Shown one piece after another: positions 42,081 to 50,008 of a stretch of DNA of 64,000 nucleotides. The notes under the pieces were generated by a model. That model saw nothing but the letters and a program-made list of their open reading frames with translations, ran no database searches and had not been told where the DNA came from. The translations under genes were made by a program, and so were the position numbers. How positions within the stretch are numbered: position 1 is the first letter of the stretch; the number at the start of each line of letters is the position of its first letter. Origin of the DNA: JAKFEW01 sp036675505 (lineage in GTDB: Bacteria > Cyanobacteriota > Sericytochromatia > S15B-MN24 > JAQBPE01); assembly GCA_036675505.1 (NCBI GenBank), contig JAKFEW010000154.1, positions 30,614 to 94,613 of the forward strand. The letters are read 5' to 3'.

Positions 42081-42842
42081 CTAGTCGTGCCCCAACACGG
42101 CGATCATCTTGTCATGGATGACGCCATTCGAGGCCAACACTTCCTTGCCGTAGATCGAGAACGGCCCGCCGCCGTAACCGGTGACGACGCCCCCGGCCTC
42201 GCGCACGATCACCGCCCCCGCACACAGGTCCCACGGCGCGAGGCGCGGCTCCCAGAAGCCGTCGAAGCGGCCAGCCGCGACCCAGGCGAGGTCGAGCGCG
42301 GCCGAGCCCAGCCGGCGCACCGCCTGGGCCTCGTGGATGAACGCCCCGAAGTGCTTGAGGTTGGTGGCCTTGACCTGCACGTCGTACGGGAAGCCGGTCA
42401 CGAGCAGCGACCGCTGCAGCGTGTCGACGCCCGAGACGCGGATCGGCTGGCCATTGAGGGTCGCCCCCCGGCCCACCTCCGCCGCGTACATTTCCTTGAG
42501 CACCGGGGCGTAGATGACGCCCAGGAGAGGCTCGCCGTCCTTCTCGAGCCCGATGGACACGCAGAAGAGCGGCAAGCCGTGGGCGTAGTTGGTGGTGCCG
42601 TCGAGCGGGTCGACGACCCACTTGTAGCCACTCGGGGCATCGGTCGCGCCGGACTCCTCGGCCAGGATCGCGTGGTCGGGGAAGCGCGCCCGGATCGCGT
42701 CCAGGATCAGCTTCTCCGCTGCCACGTCCATCTCGGTGACGAGGTCGATGGCACCCTTGTAGCGGATCTCGCGTGGCCCGCCGAGCCCCTCATGGAGGAG
42801 GTCGCCGGCCTTACGCGCGATTTCGACGGCGAAGTCGAGCAT
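42081..42842 (-). CDS. suhB: Inositol monophosphatase family protein
   Basis: 253 residues. The metal motifs are AEESGA (E of motif A) and WVVDPLDGTTNYAHGLP, and the C-terminal motif is WDLCAGAVIVREAGG. These define the lithium-sensitive Mg-dependent phosphatase family, which includes SuhB. Substrates may be inositol-1-phosphate or related sugar phosphates. Its ATG overlaps the stop of the upstream cyclophilin gene by one base (TGATG), so the two are translated together. Confidence 0.92.
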   Translation of the reverse strand: MLDFAVEIARKAGDLLHEGLGGPREIRYKGAIDLVTEMDVAAEKLILDAIRARFPDHAILAEESGATDAPSGYKWVVDPLDGTTNYAHGLPLFCVSIGLEKDGEPLLGVIYAPVLKEMYAAEVGRGATLNGQPIRVSGVDTLQRSLLVTGFPYDVQVKATNLKHFGAFIHEAQAVRRLGSAALDLAWVAAGRFDGFWEPRLAPWDLCAGAVIVREAGGVVTGYGGGPFSIYGKEVLASNGVIHDKMIAVLGHD

Positions 42843-43309
42843 CAGACGTTGAGTTCCTCGACGGTCACTTTCTCCATCTTGTCGCCGCCTGCGATGGCGT
42901 CGACGACGTCCTTGCCCTTCGTCACGCGGCCGAAGACCGTGTGCTGGCCGTCGAGCCAGGGGGTCGCGATGTGGGTGATGTAGAACTGGCTGCCGCCCGT
43001 GTTGCGGCCGGCGTGCGCCATCGAGAGCGAGCCCGCCTCGTGCTTGTGCGGGTTGCCCTGCACCTCGCAGTTGATCTTGTAGCCGGGACCGCCCGTGCCG
43101 ATCTGCGGATGGCCCGCCGGGAGCTCCTTCGAGAGCGGATCGCCGCCCTGGATCATGAAGTCAGGGATGACGCGGTGGAACGTGGTGCCGTCGTAGAACC
43201 CTTCTTTGGCGAGCTTCTCGAAGTTCGCGACGGTGTTCGGCGCGTCCTTCTCGAAGAGCTCGAGCTCGATGGTGCCCTTGGCGGTCTGGATCGTGGCCTT
43301 CTTCGGCAT
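42842..43309 (-). CDS. Peptidyl-prolyl cis-trans isomerase (cyclophilin type)
   Basis: 155 residues without signal peptide, so cytoplasmic. Core cyclophilin motifs are present: YDGTTFHRVIPDFMIQGGDP (catalytic Arg in FHRV), LSMAHAGRNTGGSQFYI and LDGQHTVFGRVTKG. It catalyses prolyl isomerisation in folding proteins. It precedes the inositol monophosphatase gene with a one-base overlap and follows the metallo-beta-lactamase-fold gene after 13 bases, implying a leftward operon starting near 44200. Confidence 0.95.
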   Translation of the reverse strand: MPKKATIQTAKGTIELELFEKDAPNTVANFEKLAKEGFYDGTTFHRVIPDFMIQGGDPLSKELPAGHPQIGTGGPGYKINCEVQGNPHKHEAGSLSMAHAGRNTGGSQFYITHIATPWLDGQHTVFGRVTKGKDVVDAIAGGDKMEKVTVEELNV

Positions 43310-43322
43310 GGTTCTCTTTCTC

Positions 43323-44177
43323 CTAGGCTGGCACGGCGGCGTCAGGCAGCGGCACGGAATCCTTGAGGTTCCCGTGCGTGTCCCAGCGGCCCGCGCCGAG
43401 GTCGACGTCATGGTAAAACAGCAGCCACCAGTCGCGCTCCGCCAGCTTGCGGGTCCACGCGCCGCGCTGCTCGATCGAGGTCAGCGGGAAATTGTCGTAC
43501 GCCATCACCCACAGCGGGTTGAGGTGGTGGCGGCTGGGCATCAGGTCGCCCATGTAAACGCCGCACTCGCCCTGGCTCTCCACCTGGATCACGACGTGGC
43601 CGCGGGTGTGGCCGCCGGTGTGGTGGACCGTGATGCCGGGCAGCAACTCGCCGTCGCGCGTGATCAGCTTCACGCGCCCGTTCCGGTCCAGGGCCTCCCA
43701 GTTGTCGCGCAGGTAGGTGCCCTTCGCGCGTTCGAACGGGTGCGTCAGGTCCTCCCACTCCGTCTGGTGGATGTGATAAGTGGCTTTCGGGAAGGTGGGG
43801 GCGATGCGGCCTTCTTCATCCCGCCAGGTGGCGCCGCCGAGGTGGTCGTAGTCGCAGTGGCTCATCACGACGTGGTCGATGTCCGCGGGCGTCAGGCCGC
43901 GCGTGGCGAGGGAGACGACGAGCTGGTCCTGGGCGCCGTAGCCGAGGATCTCGGCCTGCTTCGCGCCGATCTTGTTGCCGAGCCCGCAGTCCATCAGCAC
44001 GCGGCCGAACGGGCCTTCCAGCAGGATGCAGTTCGTGCCGAGCGGGATGCGGTTCCGCTCGTCGGCTTTGATCTTCTTCTCCCACAGGGGCTTGGGCACC
44101 GGGCCGAACATGGCGCCGCCGTCGAGCAGGAAATCCCCTGCCGAGATCCAGTCGAGCTTGAGTTCACCGAGCTTCAT
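43323..44177 (-). CDS. Metallo-beta-lactamase-fold hydrolase
   Basis: 284 residues. The zinc motif is MSHCDYDHLGG (HxxxDH form), with an upstream strand ILLEGPFGRVLMDCGLG, a further histidine in ITVHHTGGHTRGH, and the bridging aspartate in CGVYMGDLMPSRHH. The variant first motif HCDYDH and overall layout resemble lactonase-like members such as the AiiA/AttM quorum-quenching type, but the substrate is not determinable. It is the first gene of the group with cyclophilin and inositol monophosphatase. Confidence 0.88.
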   Translation of the reverse strand: MKLGELKLDWISAGDFLLDGGAMFGPVPKPLWEKKIKADERNRIPLGTNCILLEGPFGRVLMDCGLGNKIGAKQAEILGYGAQDQLVVSLATRGLTPADIDHVVMSHCDYDHLGGATWRDEEGRIAPTFPKATYHIHQTEWEDLTHPFERAKGTYLRDNWEALDRNGRVKLITRDGELLPGITVHHTGGHTRGHVVIQVESQGECGVYMGDLMPSRHHLNPLWVMAYDNFPLTSIEQRGAWTRKLAERDWWLLFYHDVDLGAGRWDTHGNLKDSVPLPDAAVPA

Positions 44178-44201
44178 GAGCGCCTCCGGGTCGGGCCCCT
44201 C

Positions 44202-44207
44202 ATCCTA
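44202..44207 (-). promoter_or_regulatory. Extended -10 element of the metallo-hydrolase gene
   Basis: CATGGTAGGATGAG on the minus strand: TGG before TAGGAT, 25 bases upstream of the ATG. Confidence 0.4.
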
Positions 44208-44248
44208 CCATGGCCCGCACCAGCCGCCCCACCCGCCCTGAGGGCCGA

Positions 44249-44287
44249 TTGGACGCCATCGAGGCGGATCGGTTAAAATCGCATTAA
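44249..44287 (+). promoter_or_regulatory. Promoter with TTAA-N7-TTAA box before the acyl-CoA dehydrogenase gene
   Basis: TTGGAC at 44249-44254 and TTAAAAT at 44273-44279 (18-19 base spacer) form a promoter-like pair. The -10 region is part of a direct repeat TTAA-N7-TTAA at 44273-44287, matching boxes at 47148-47162 and 59669-59683. Confidence 0.5.
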
Positions 44288-44330
44288 ACGCCCCCGATGT
44301 TCGTGGATCAGCGCCGATCCAGGAGGAATA

Positions 44331-45500
44331 ATGGCTACCCTCGCCCAGGCCGCCCGCTCGAACCCCTTCCACCTCTCCGAAGAGCAGCTCTCGCTCCAGG
44401 CGATGGTGCGCGAGTTTGCGGAGAAGGAAATCTACCCGCTCGCCCCCGAGCTCGATGAGCAGGAGCGCTTCGGCAAGGAGATCTTCGACAAGCTGGCCGA
44501 CCTCGGCCTGCTCGGCATGACCGTCCCCACCCAATACGGCGGCGGCGGCGCCGGCTACCTCGAGTACGCCATCGCGGTCGAGCAGATCGGCGCGGCCTGC
44601 GGCTCGACCGGCCTCTCCTACGCGGCGCACAACTCGCTCGGCTGCGGCCCGATCGTGTACTTCGGCACCGAGGAGCAGAAGCAGAAGTACCTGCCCAGCC
44701 TGACCTCGGGCAAGTACCTGGGCGCCTGGGGCCTGACCGAGCCCGGCGCGGGCTCCGACGCGGCCGGCCAGAAGACCACCGCCGTGCGCGAAGGTGATCA
44801 TTACGTCCTGAACGGCTCGAAGAACTTCATCACCAACAGCCCCTACGCCGGCGTGTTCACGATCATGGCGATGACCGACAAGAGCCAGGGCAACCGCGGC
44901 ATCTCGGCATTCCTGGTCGAGCCCGGCATGGCCGGCTTCTCGATCAGCAAGCACGAGAAGAAGATGGGCATGCGCGGCTCGCCGACCTGCTCGCTGGCCT
45001 TCGACAACGTGAAGGTGCCGGTCGCCAACCGGTCCGGCGAAGAGGGCACGGGCTTCAAGCAGGCCATGATCACGCTCGACTCCGGCCGCATCTCGATCGG
45101 CGCGCTCGCGCTCGGCATCGCCGAGGGCGCGTTCCGCGAGGCGGTCAAGTACGCCCACGAGCGCCACCAGTTCGGCCAGTCGATCGGCAAGTTCCAGGCG
45201 ATCCAGTTCATGCTCGCCGACATGAGCATGCAGATCGCCGGCGCGCGGCACTTCGTCTACAACGCGGCACGCCTGCGCGACGCCGGCGAGGCCTTCAAGC
45301 TGGAAGCCTGCTACGCGAAGCTCTACGCCTCCGAGATCTCCACGAAGGTTTGCCTCGACGCGATCCAGATCCTCGGCGGCTACGGCTACACCCGCGACTA
45401 CCCGGTCGAGCGCATGATGCGCGACGCCAAGCTGTGCGAGATCGGCGAGGGCACCAGCCAGGTGCAGCGCCTGGTGATCGCGAAGCAGCTGGGCTTCTAA
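44331..45500 (+). CDS. Acyl-CoA dehydrogenase
   Basis: 389 residues, a typical FAD-dependent acyl-CoA dehydrogenase. LGLLGMTVPTQYGGGGAG is the N-terminal block, WGLTEPGAGSDA is signature 1, and QILGGYGYTRDYPVERMMRDAK leads to EIGEGTSQVQRLVIAK, which holds the usual catalytic glutamate of short-chain members. It would oxidise short- or branched-chain acyl-CoAs in fatty or amino acid breakdown. AGGAGG lies four bases before the ATG. The next gene begins immediately at the stop codon. Confidence 0.95.
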   Translation: MATLAQAARSNPFHLSEEQLSLQAMVREFAEKEIYPLAPELDEQERFGKEIFDKLADLGLLGMTVPTQYGGGGAGYLEYAIAVEQIGAACGSTGLSYAAHNSLGCGPIVYFGTEEQKQKYLPSLTSGKYLGAWGLTEPGAGSDAAGQKTTAVREGDHYVLNGSKNFITNSPYAGVFTIMAMTDKSQGNRGISAFLVEPGMAGFSISKHEKKMGMRGSPTCSLAFDNVKVPVANRSGEEGTGFKQAMITLDSGRISIGALALGIAEGAFREAVKYAHERHQFGQSIGKFQAIQFMLADMSMQIAGARHFVYNAARLRDAGEAFKLEACYAKLYASEISTKVCLDAIQILGGYGYTRDYPVERMMRDAKLCEIGEGTSQVQRLVIAKQLGF

Positions 45501-46049
45501 GTGGCCGAGCCCAGGCTCGCCTACGTCAAGATCACGACCGTCGGCCCGGGCACCTTCGCAGGCGGCCTGATGGTCGTGGACGCGCGCGGGCTGCCGGTGG
45601 ACTTCAAGTACACCGAGCCCGTCGTGCCGTCGAAGCTCCAGCAGGTGCTGTACGGCAAGAGCCTGGACAAACACGTGCGGCAGGACGTGATCTTCAAGCA
45701 CCTGGTCGAGCGCATCGACCCGCGGCCGACGCTCATCCTGGTGGACGAGGAAGGCTTGCTTCCGCTTGCGGCCGCGGCGCCGCTCGTCTACGTGGTGGAG
45801 ACCCGCCTCGCGCCGCTGCGCGAGGTGGCGACCCTCCAGGCCACCAACGAGGGCGAGTGGCTCTTGCAGGTGGCCGAGACGGGCAGCCCGCTGCGCTTCC
45901 GGCTGCCCAGGGCCGAGGCGGGCGACGAGTCGCGGGTGGCCGAGCTGTTGCTCGAGGCCGCGCGCGCGGGCCTGGATCCGGTCGAACCCTTCGGCCGCGT
46001 GCGCAGCGCGCTCGAGCTCGTATGTGCGCCTTCTTCGGCCGCGGACTGA
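45501..46049 (+). CDS. Hypothetical protein coupled to acyl-CoA dehydrogenase
   Basis: 182 residues from a GTG directly abutting the acyl-CoA dehydrogenase stop. The sequence is mixed alpha/beta: LAYVKITTVGPGTFAGGLMV, VVPSKLQQVLYGKSLDKHVR and TLILVDEEGLLPL. No family was recognised. The following gene overlaps its end by 28 bases, so the three genes form one unit. The lack of signal peptide or membrane helix suggests a cytoplasmic protein, perhaps pairing with the next gene product. Confidence 0.65.
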   Translation: MAEPRLAYVKITTVGPGTFAGGLMVVDARGLPVDFKYTEPVVPSKLQQVLYGKSLDKHVRQDVIFKHLVERIDPRPTLILVDEEGLLPLAAAAPLVYVVETRLAPLREVATLQATNEGEWLLQVAETGSPLRFRLPRAEAGDESRVAELLLEAARAGLDPVEPFGRVRSALELVCAPSSAAD

Positions 46050-46684
46050 CCACCTACGACGTCCCGCTGCGCATCCGCGCGGCGACGGCGGTGGGCGGCG
46101 TGCCGCCGATCGACGTTTGGTTGGCCACGGCTGATCTGCCGGCCACGCGGGCCGTGGCGGCGCCGCCCGCCTTCCAGGCCCCAGCGCGGCTGACGCTCGC
46201 GCTGCCGCCTACGCCCGTCACGCTCGTCCGCCGGCCACCCGAGACGGTCGACCCGCCCGCGGCGATCCACGTCCTGACCTGGCTGCCGCCCAAGGCCGCC
46301 GTCCGGCTGCCAGCCGTCCCGCCGTTCATTGCGCCGCTGCGGCGGGCCGACGCGCTGGTGCCGCCGCGGATCCGCGAAGACCTCGATGCCGCGCGCGCCC
46401 AGCTCGTGCGCAAGCGGCTGGTGCCGGCCGCGCGCCTGTCGGCCGACGAGGCGGCGCGCTGGCTGCGGCGGCTCGCGGACAGCAAGAAGATGGCGAAGAC
46501 CCGCCTCGAGCTCGTCGGGGTGTTCCCGGACGTGCCGGTGGTCGAGGGCGCGCCGGTCAGGTATGACGCGGGGGCGGGGGCGATCGCCTACGCGCTGCCT
46601 GCGACGCCGATTCCGCTGAGCACCGTGGTGGTCGCGAGGCGCACCGACACGGGCGTGGCCGTGATCGGCCGTTTCTACCGCTAG
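46022..46684 (+). CDS. Hypothetical protein, third gene of the dehydrogenase unit
   Basis: 220 residues from the ATG at 46022, within the end of the previous gene. The N-terminus MCAFFGRGLTTYDVPLRI is followed by a proline- and alanine-rich middle and a charged helix (RIREDLDAARAQLVRKRLVP, DEAARWLRRLADSKKMAKTR). No family was recognised. Its codon use looks like that of neighbours, supporting a real gene. The stop overlaps by four bases the converging lipoprotein gene. Confidence 0.6.
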   Translation: MCAFFGRGLTTYDVPLRIRAATAVGGVPPIDVWLATADLPATRAVAAPPAFQAPARLTLALPPTPVTLVRRPPETVDPPAAIHVLTWLPPKAAVRLPAVPPFIAPLRRADALVPPRIREDLDAARAQLVRKRLVPAARLSADEAARWLRRLADSKKMAKTRLELVGVFPDVPVVEGAPVRYDAGAGAIAYALPATPIPLSTVVVARRTDTGVAVIGRFYR

Positions 46685-47130
46685 CGGAGCGGGTTGCCCG
46701 AGTCGCGCGGGGCACGCGGATCCACGGGTGCGAAGTCGATCAGCTCCTTCGTCTTCACCTGCACCTCCTTGCTCACGGCGTCGAAGATGCCCGCGATGCG
46801 GAAGGTGAAGAACCCGGTCGACAGATCATCTTCGACCATCGTGCCCTCGAAGATGAACTCGTTCCACGCCGGCGCGGGCACGATGCCGAGCGTCTTCACG
46901 CTCACCACGCGATCGAGCGTCACGACCTCGAAGAACTTCTTGATCTCCTTCTTGATGGCGCGGATGCTCGTCGTGTCCCGCTCCGCCAGCGCCACATAGC
47001 CCTGGGCCGGCGGCCCGGCGACCGGCCTGGCCGGGGCGGCCGGCGCGCCGCAGCCCGCCAGCACCCCGCCGGCGAGCGTAAATGCCAGCAGGCGAGCAAG
47101 GGTGGTGGGGCGACGCAAGCAGCGATTCAT
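46681..47130 (-). CDS. Putative lipoprotein, function unknown
   Basis: 149 residues. The signal LLAFTLAGGVLAGCG contains the lipobox LAGC, followed by a short Pro/Ala linker and one compact domain (TSIRAIKKEIKKFFEVVTLD, AWNEFIFEGTMVEDDLSTGFF). No family was recognised. It is divergent from icd, and the shared 125-base gap holds three GTTAA elements, two of them as TTAA-N7-TTAA. Confidence 0.65.
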   Translation of the reverse strand: MNRCLRRPTTLARLLAFTLAGGVLAGCGAPAAPARPVAGPPAQGYVALAERDTTSIRAIKKEIKKFFEVVTLDRVVSVKTLGIVPAPAWNEFIFEGTMVEDDLSTGFFTFRIAGIFDAVSKEVQVKTKELIDFAPVDPRAPRDSGNPLR

Positions 47131-47146
47131 AGTTCCTTCATCGTCA

Positions 47147-47181
47147 GTTAAGCCTTCGTTAATGCTGGCCCGCAAGGTTAA
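47147..47181. promoter_or_regulatory. TTAA-N7-TTAA box between lipoprotein gene and icd
   Basis: GTTAAGCCTTCGTTAATGC at 47147-47165 is a direct repeat with 11-base period, and a third GTTAA lies at 47177-47181. The composition contrasts sharply with the GC-rich surroundings. Confidence 0.5.
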
Positions 47182-47198
47182 ATTTCCCCGCTGCGTGG

Positions 47199-47204
47199 TA
47201 AAAT
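47199..47204 (+). promoter_or_regulatory. Extended -10 element of icd
   Basis: GCGTGGTAAAATCG: TGG before TAAAAT, 51 bases before the icd ATG. Confidence 0.45.
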
Positions 47205-47254
47205 CGAGCGCCACGAGCGCGTTCCCACGCCTTACGAGAAGGACCATTCAGCGT

Positions 47255-48346
47255 ATGACCTATCGCGTCACCTTGATCCCCGGCGACGGCATCGGTCCCG
47301 AAATCACGGCGGCCACCTGCCGCATCCTCGAAGCCACCGGCGTGAAGTTCGAGTGGGAGACGGTGCAGGCCGGCATCACCTACATGGAGCAATCCGGCGA
47401 CAAGGAACCGTTGCCGGATGCCGTGCTCGACTCGATCCGCAAGAACGGCCTCGCGCTCAAAGGCCCGATCGGCACGCCGATCGGCACGGGCTTCCGCTCG
47501 GTCAACGTCGCGCTGCGCCAGGGCCTGGACCTTTACGCCTGCGTCCGCCCGTGCAAGACCTACCCGGGCATCATGTCGCGCTACAGCGACGTGAACCTCG
47601 TGATCATCCGCGAGAACACCGAAGACCTCTACGCGGGCATCGAGTTCGACAAGGGCAGCGAGGCGATGGTGGACCTCGAGGCGCTCGTGGCCAAGCACCT
47701 GCCCAACAAGAAGCTGCCCAAGGACGCCGCCGTCAGCCTCAAGCCGATCTCCGAGGCCGGCAGCCGACGCATCGTGGAGTTCGCGTTCAAGTACGCCATC
47801 GACAACAAGCGCCGCAAGGTCACGGCGATCCACAAGGCGAACATCATGAAGTTCTCGGACGGCCTGTTCCTGCGCGTCGCGCGCGAGGTCGCCCAGCAAT
47901 ACCCGCAGGTCCAGTTCGAGGAGATGATCGTCGACGCGGCGTGCATGAACCTCGTGATCCGGCCGGAGTCCTTCGACGTGATGGTGCTCGGCAACCTGTA
48001 CGGCGACATCGTGTCGGATCTTTGCGCCGGCCTGGTGGGTGGCCTGGGCGTCGCGCCGGGCGCGAACATCGGCACGCACGCCACGGTCTTCGAGGCCACG
48101 CACGGCACGGCACCCATGATCGCGGGCCGGGGCATCGCCAACCCGATGGCCATGTTGCTCTCGGGCCGCCTGATGCTCAAGCACATCGGCGAGCGCGACG
48201 CCGCGCGCCGGCTCGAGGACGCGATCCGGCTCGTGCTGCGCGAGGGCATCGGCCTGACGCCGGACCTCAACCCCTCGGGCGGCGGCTCGACGGAGGGCTT
48301 CGCCGACGCGGTGATCGAGGCGCTGCGCACGCGGGTCCCGGTCTAG
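47255..48346 (+). CDS. icd: Isocitrate dehydrogenase (isocitrate/isopropylmalate family, probably NAD type)
   Basis: 363 residues. VTLIPGDGIGPEI opens the protein, and RENTEDLYAGIEF, TAIHKANIMKFSDGLF and NLYGDIVSDLCAGLVGGLGV are the substrate- and metal-binding blocks. ATHGTAPMIAGRGIANP is the cofactor region. The short length and RENTEDLYAGIE favour the NAD-dependent isocitrate dehydrogenase group over 3-isopropylmalate dehydrogenase. The ATG at 47255 is chosen because the first strand follows immediately. It serves the citric acid cycle. rimM starts nine bases later. Confidence 0.85.
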   Translation: MTYRVTLIPGDGIGPEITAATCRILEATGVKFEWETVQAGITYMEQSGDKEPLPDAVLDSIRKNGLALKGPIGTPIGTGFRSVNVALRQGLDLYACVRPCKTYPGIMSRYSDVNLVIIRENTEDLYAGIEFDKGSEAMVDLEALVAKHLPNKKLPKDAAVSLKPISEAGSRRIVEFAFKYAIDNKRRKVTAIHKANIMKFSDGLFLRVAREVAQQYPQVQFEEMIVDAACMNLVIRPESFDVMVLGNLYGDIVSDLCAGLVGGLGVAPGANIGTHATVFEATHGTAPMIAGRGIANPMAMLLSGRLMLKHIGERDAARRLEDAIRLVLREGIGLTPDLNPSGGGSTEGFADAVIEALRTRVPV

Positions 48347-48355
48347 CTGCGCCCC

Positions 48356-48877
48356 ATGACCAAGCCGCCCGAGTGGCTGGACCTCGCCCAGATCGTCACG
48401 ACCATCGGCGTCCAGGGGGAGCTCAAGGTGCGTCCCGAGACCGATGACCCGCTCCGGATCAAGGAGCTCGCGTCGGTGTCGGCCAGGCTCGCGGACGGCA
48501 CGTGTGAAACGCTCGTGATCGAGCGGGTCACGCTGCGCAAGGATGGCACCGTGATCGCCAAGTTCAAGGGCTTCGACACGCCCGAGGCCGCAGCCAGGCT
48601 GCGCCAGGCCTGGCTACAAATCCCGTTCGCCGAGGCGAAGCGCAAGCCCGGCCAGGTGCTCTACGCGGACGTGCTCGGCCTCGCCGCCGTCGACGCCGAG
48701 ACGGGCGCGCCGCTCGGCACCGTCAACGACATCTACCGCGCCGGCCAGGACCTGCTCGAGATCCGCACGCCGGGGGGGCAGGACGTGCTCGTCCCCTGGG
48801 TCGACGCGTTCGTGGCGGCGATCGACCTCGACGCGCGCCAGGTGCGGATCAGGCCGATGGAAGGGCTCTTCGATTGA
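48356..48877 (+). CDS. rimM: Ribosome maturation factor RimM
   Basis: 173 residues. The N-terminal RimM barrel is seen in DLAQIVTTIGVQGELKVRPE, and the C-terminal PRC-barrel ends with VLVPWVDAFVAAIDL. It helps assemble the 30S head. It overlaps trmD by four bases (TTGA), the usual rimM-trmD pairing. The flanking rpsP and rplS of the standard operon are absent here. Confidence 0.93.
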   Translation: MTKPPEWLDLAQIVTTIGVQGELKVRPETDDPLRIKELASVSARLADGTCETLVIERVTLRKDGTVIAKFKGFDTPEAAARLRQAWLQIPFAEAKRKPGQVLYADVLGLAAVDAETGAPLGTVNDIYRAGQDLLEIRTPGGQDVLVPWVDAFVAAIDLDARQVRIRPMEGLFD

Positions 48878-49626
48878 GCCGTCTCCACGTCGACTACCTC
48901 ACGCTCTTCCCCGAGGCGTTCGGCTACCTCCAGACCTCGATCCTCAAGCGCGCCCACGAGGCCGGCATCCTCTCGACCGGCGTCCACGATCTGCGCGTGC
49001 ATGCGACGAACAAGCACCGCACGGCCGACGACAAGCCCTTCGGCGGCGGCGTCGGCATGGTGCTCAAGCCGGACATCGTCTGGAAGTCGCTCGAGGCCCT
49101 CGCGGCGCCCGCGGACGCGCGCATCTTGATCACCACGCCGCAGGGGCGCACGTTCGACCAGGCCTTTGCCAAGGAGCTCGCCGAGGAGCGGCACCTGGTC
49201 TTCATCTGCGGGCACTACGAGGGCATCGACGAGCGCGTCCACCAGCACATGGTCACGGACGAGGTCTCGATCGGCGACTACGTGCTCACCGGCGGGGAAC
49301 TGCCGGCCCTGGTCATGACAGACGCCGTGGCGCGCCTGCTGCCGGGCGTCGTCGGCAAGACCGCCTCGCCGCACGAGGACTCCTTCTGGAACAGCCTGCT
49401 CGATTACCCGCACTACACGCGGCCCGCCGAGTTCATGGGCTGGCCGGTGCCCGACGTGCTGCTGTCGGGGCACCACGCGGAGGTCGCGAAGTGGCGCAGG
49501 CGTGAGGCCCTGCGGCGCACCTTCACGCGGCGCCCGGATCTGCTCGCCCACGCGGAGCTCTCGAAGGCCGATCGTGCGTTCCTGAAAGAGTTGGAAGCGG
49601 AACGCGGCTCGCAGGGCGAATCTTAA
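48874..49626 (+). CDS. trmD: tRNA (guanine-N1)-methyltransferase
   Basis: 250 residues from a TTG that overlaps the rimM stop. HVDYLTLFPEAFGYL, FGGGVGMVLKPDIVW, HLVFICGHYEGIDERV and YVLTGGELPALVMTDAVARL are the trefoil-knot SPOUT signatures of TrmD. It makes m1G37 in tRNA and prevents frameshifting. It ends the rimM-trmD unit; rplS does not follow. Confidence 0.95.
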   Translation: MSRLHVDYLTLFPEAFGYLQTSILKRAHEAGILSTGVHDLRVHATNKHRTADDKPFGGGVGMVLKPDIVWKSLEALAAPADARILITTPQGRTFDQAFAKELAEERHLVFICGHYEGIDERVHQHMVTDEVSIGDYVLTGGELPALVMTDAVARLLPGVVGKTASPHEDSFWNSLLDYPHYTRPAEFMGWPVPDVLLSGHHAEVAKWRRREALRRTFTRRPDLLAHAELSKADRAFLKELEAERGSQGES

Positions 49627-49678
49627 CAACGCTTTATCTGGGAAGCCGCTCGGCGAGCGTGCCTCCACAAAGCTTCAC

Positions 49679-49707
49679 TTGGCAGATCAAGCGGGCTCCG
49701 GTACCAT
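49679..49707 (+). promoter_or_regulatory. Promoter of the 52-residue gene
   Basis: TTGGCA at 49679-49684, a 17-base spacer and TACCAT at 49702-49707; the predicted start is near 49714. Confidence 0.55.
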
Positions 49708-49793
49708 GCGAGTACGGGATCCAATGACGGCGCCCGTGAGCCAACGGCGGCTGATCCAAGGCCCAGCAGGGCCCATGAGAAGGAGAAGCCGTC

Positions 49794-49952
49794 ATGGCCG
49801 ACAATAAGACCCTCAGCGCGCCCATTCCGCCGCACACCGTGCGGCATGTCGATGGCGTGATGCACCTGACGCTCGAGACCACCCAGGCCACCGCGCCCGT
49901 CACGGAAGCCCTGCGGTTCGAGCCGCCTTCGGACCCCTCCGAAGAAGCGTAG
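49794..49952 (+). CDS. Small unrecognised protein (52 residues)
   Basis: Begins MADNKTLSAPIPPHTVRHVD and ends in PPSDPSEEA. AAGGAGAAG lies nicely spaced before the ATG, a promoter-like pair is upstream, and a perfect terminator hairpin follows within 12 bases, so this is a complete small transcription unit. It has no signal peptide or membrane helix. The sequence is soluble, with an acidic tail and no cysteine. I do not recognise it; a peptide or regulatory role is possible. Confidence 0.65.
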   Translation: MADNKTLSAPIPPHTVRHVDGVMHLTLETTQATAPVTEALRFEPPSDPSEEA

Positions 49953-49963
49953 CGTCACCAAGA

Positions 49964-50000
49964 GAAAGCCCTGCCGCGGGACCGGCAGGGCTTTCTTATT
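49964..50000. terminator. Intrinsic terminator between converging genes
   Basis: A perfect 12-base stem, GAAAGCCCTGCC / GGCAGGGCTTTC, with an eight-base loop, is followed by TTATT on the plus strand. It can serve both the small gene and the opposing gene. Confidence 0.88.
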
Positions 50001-50008
50001 GCTTGTGG

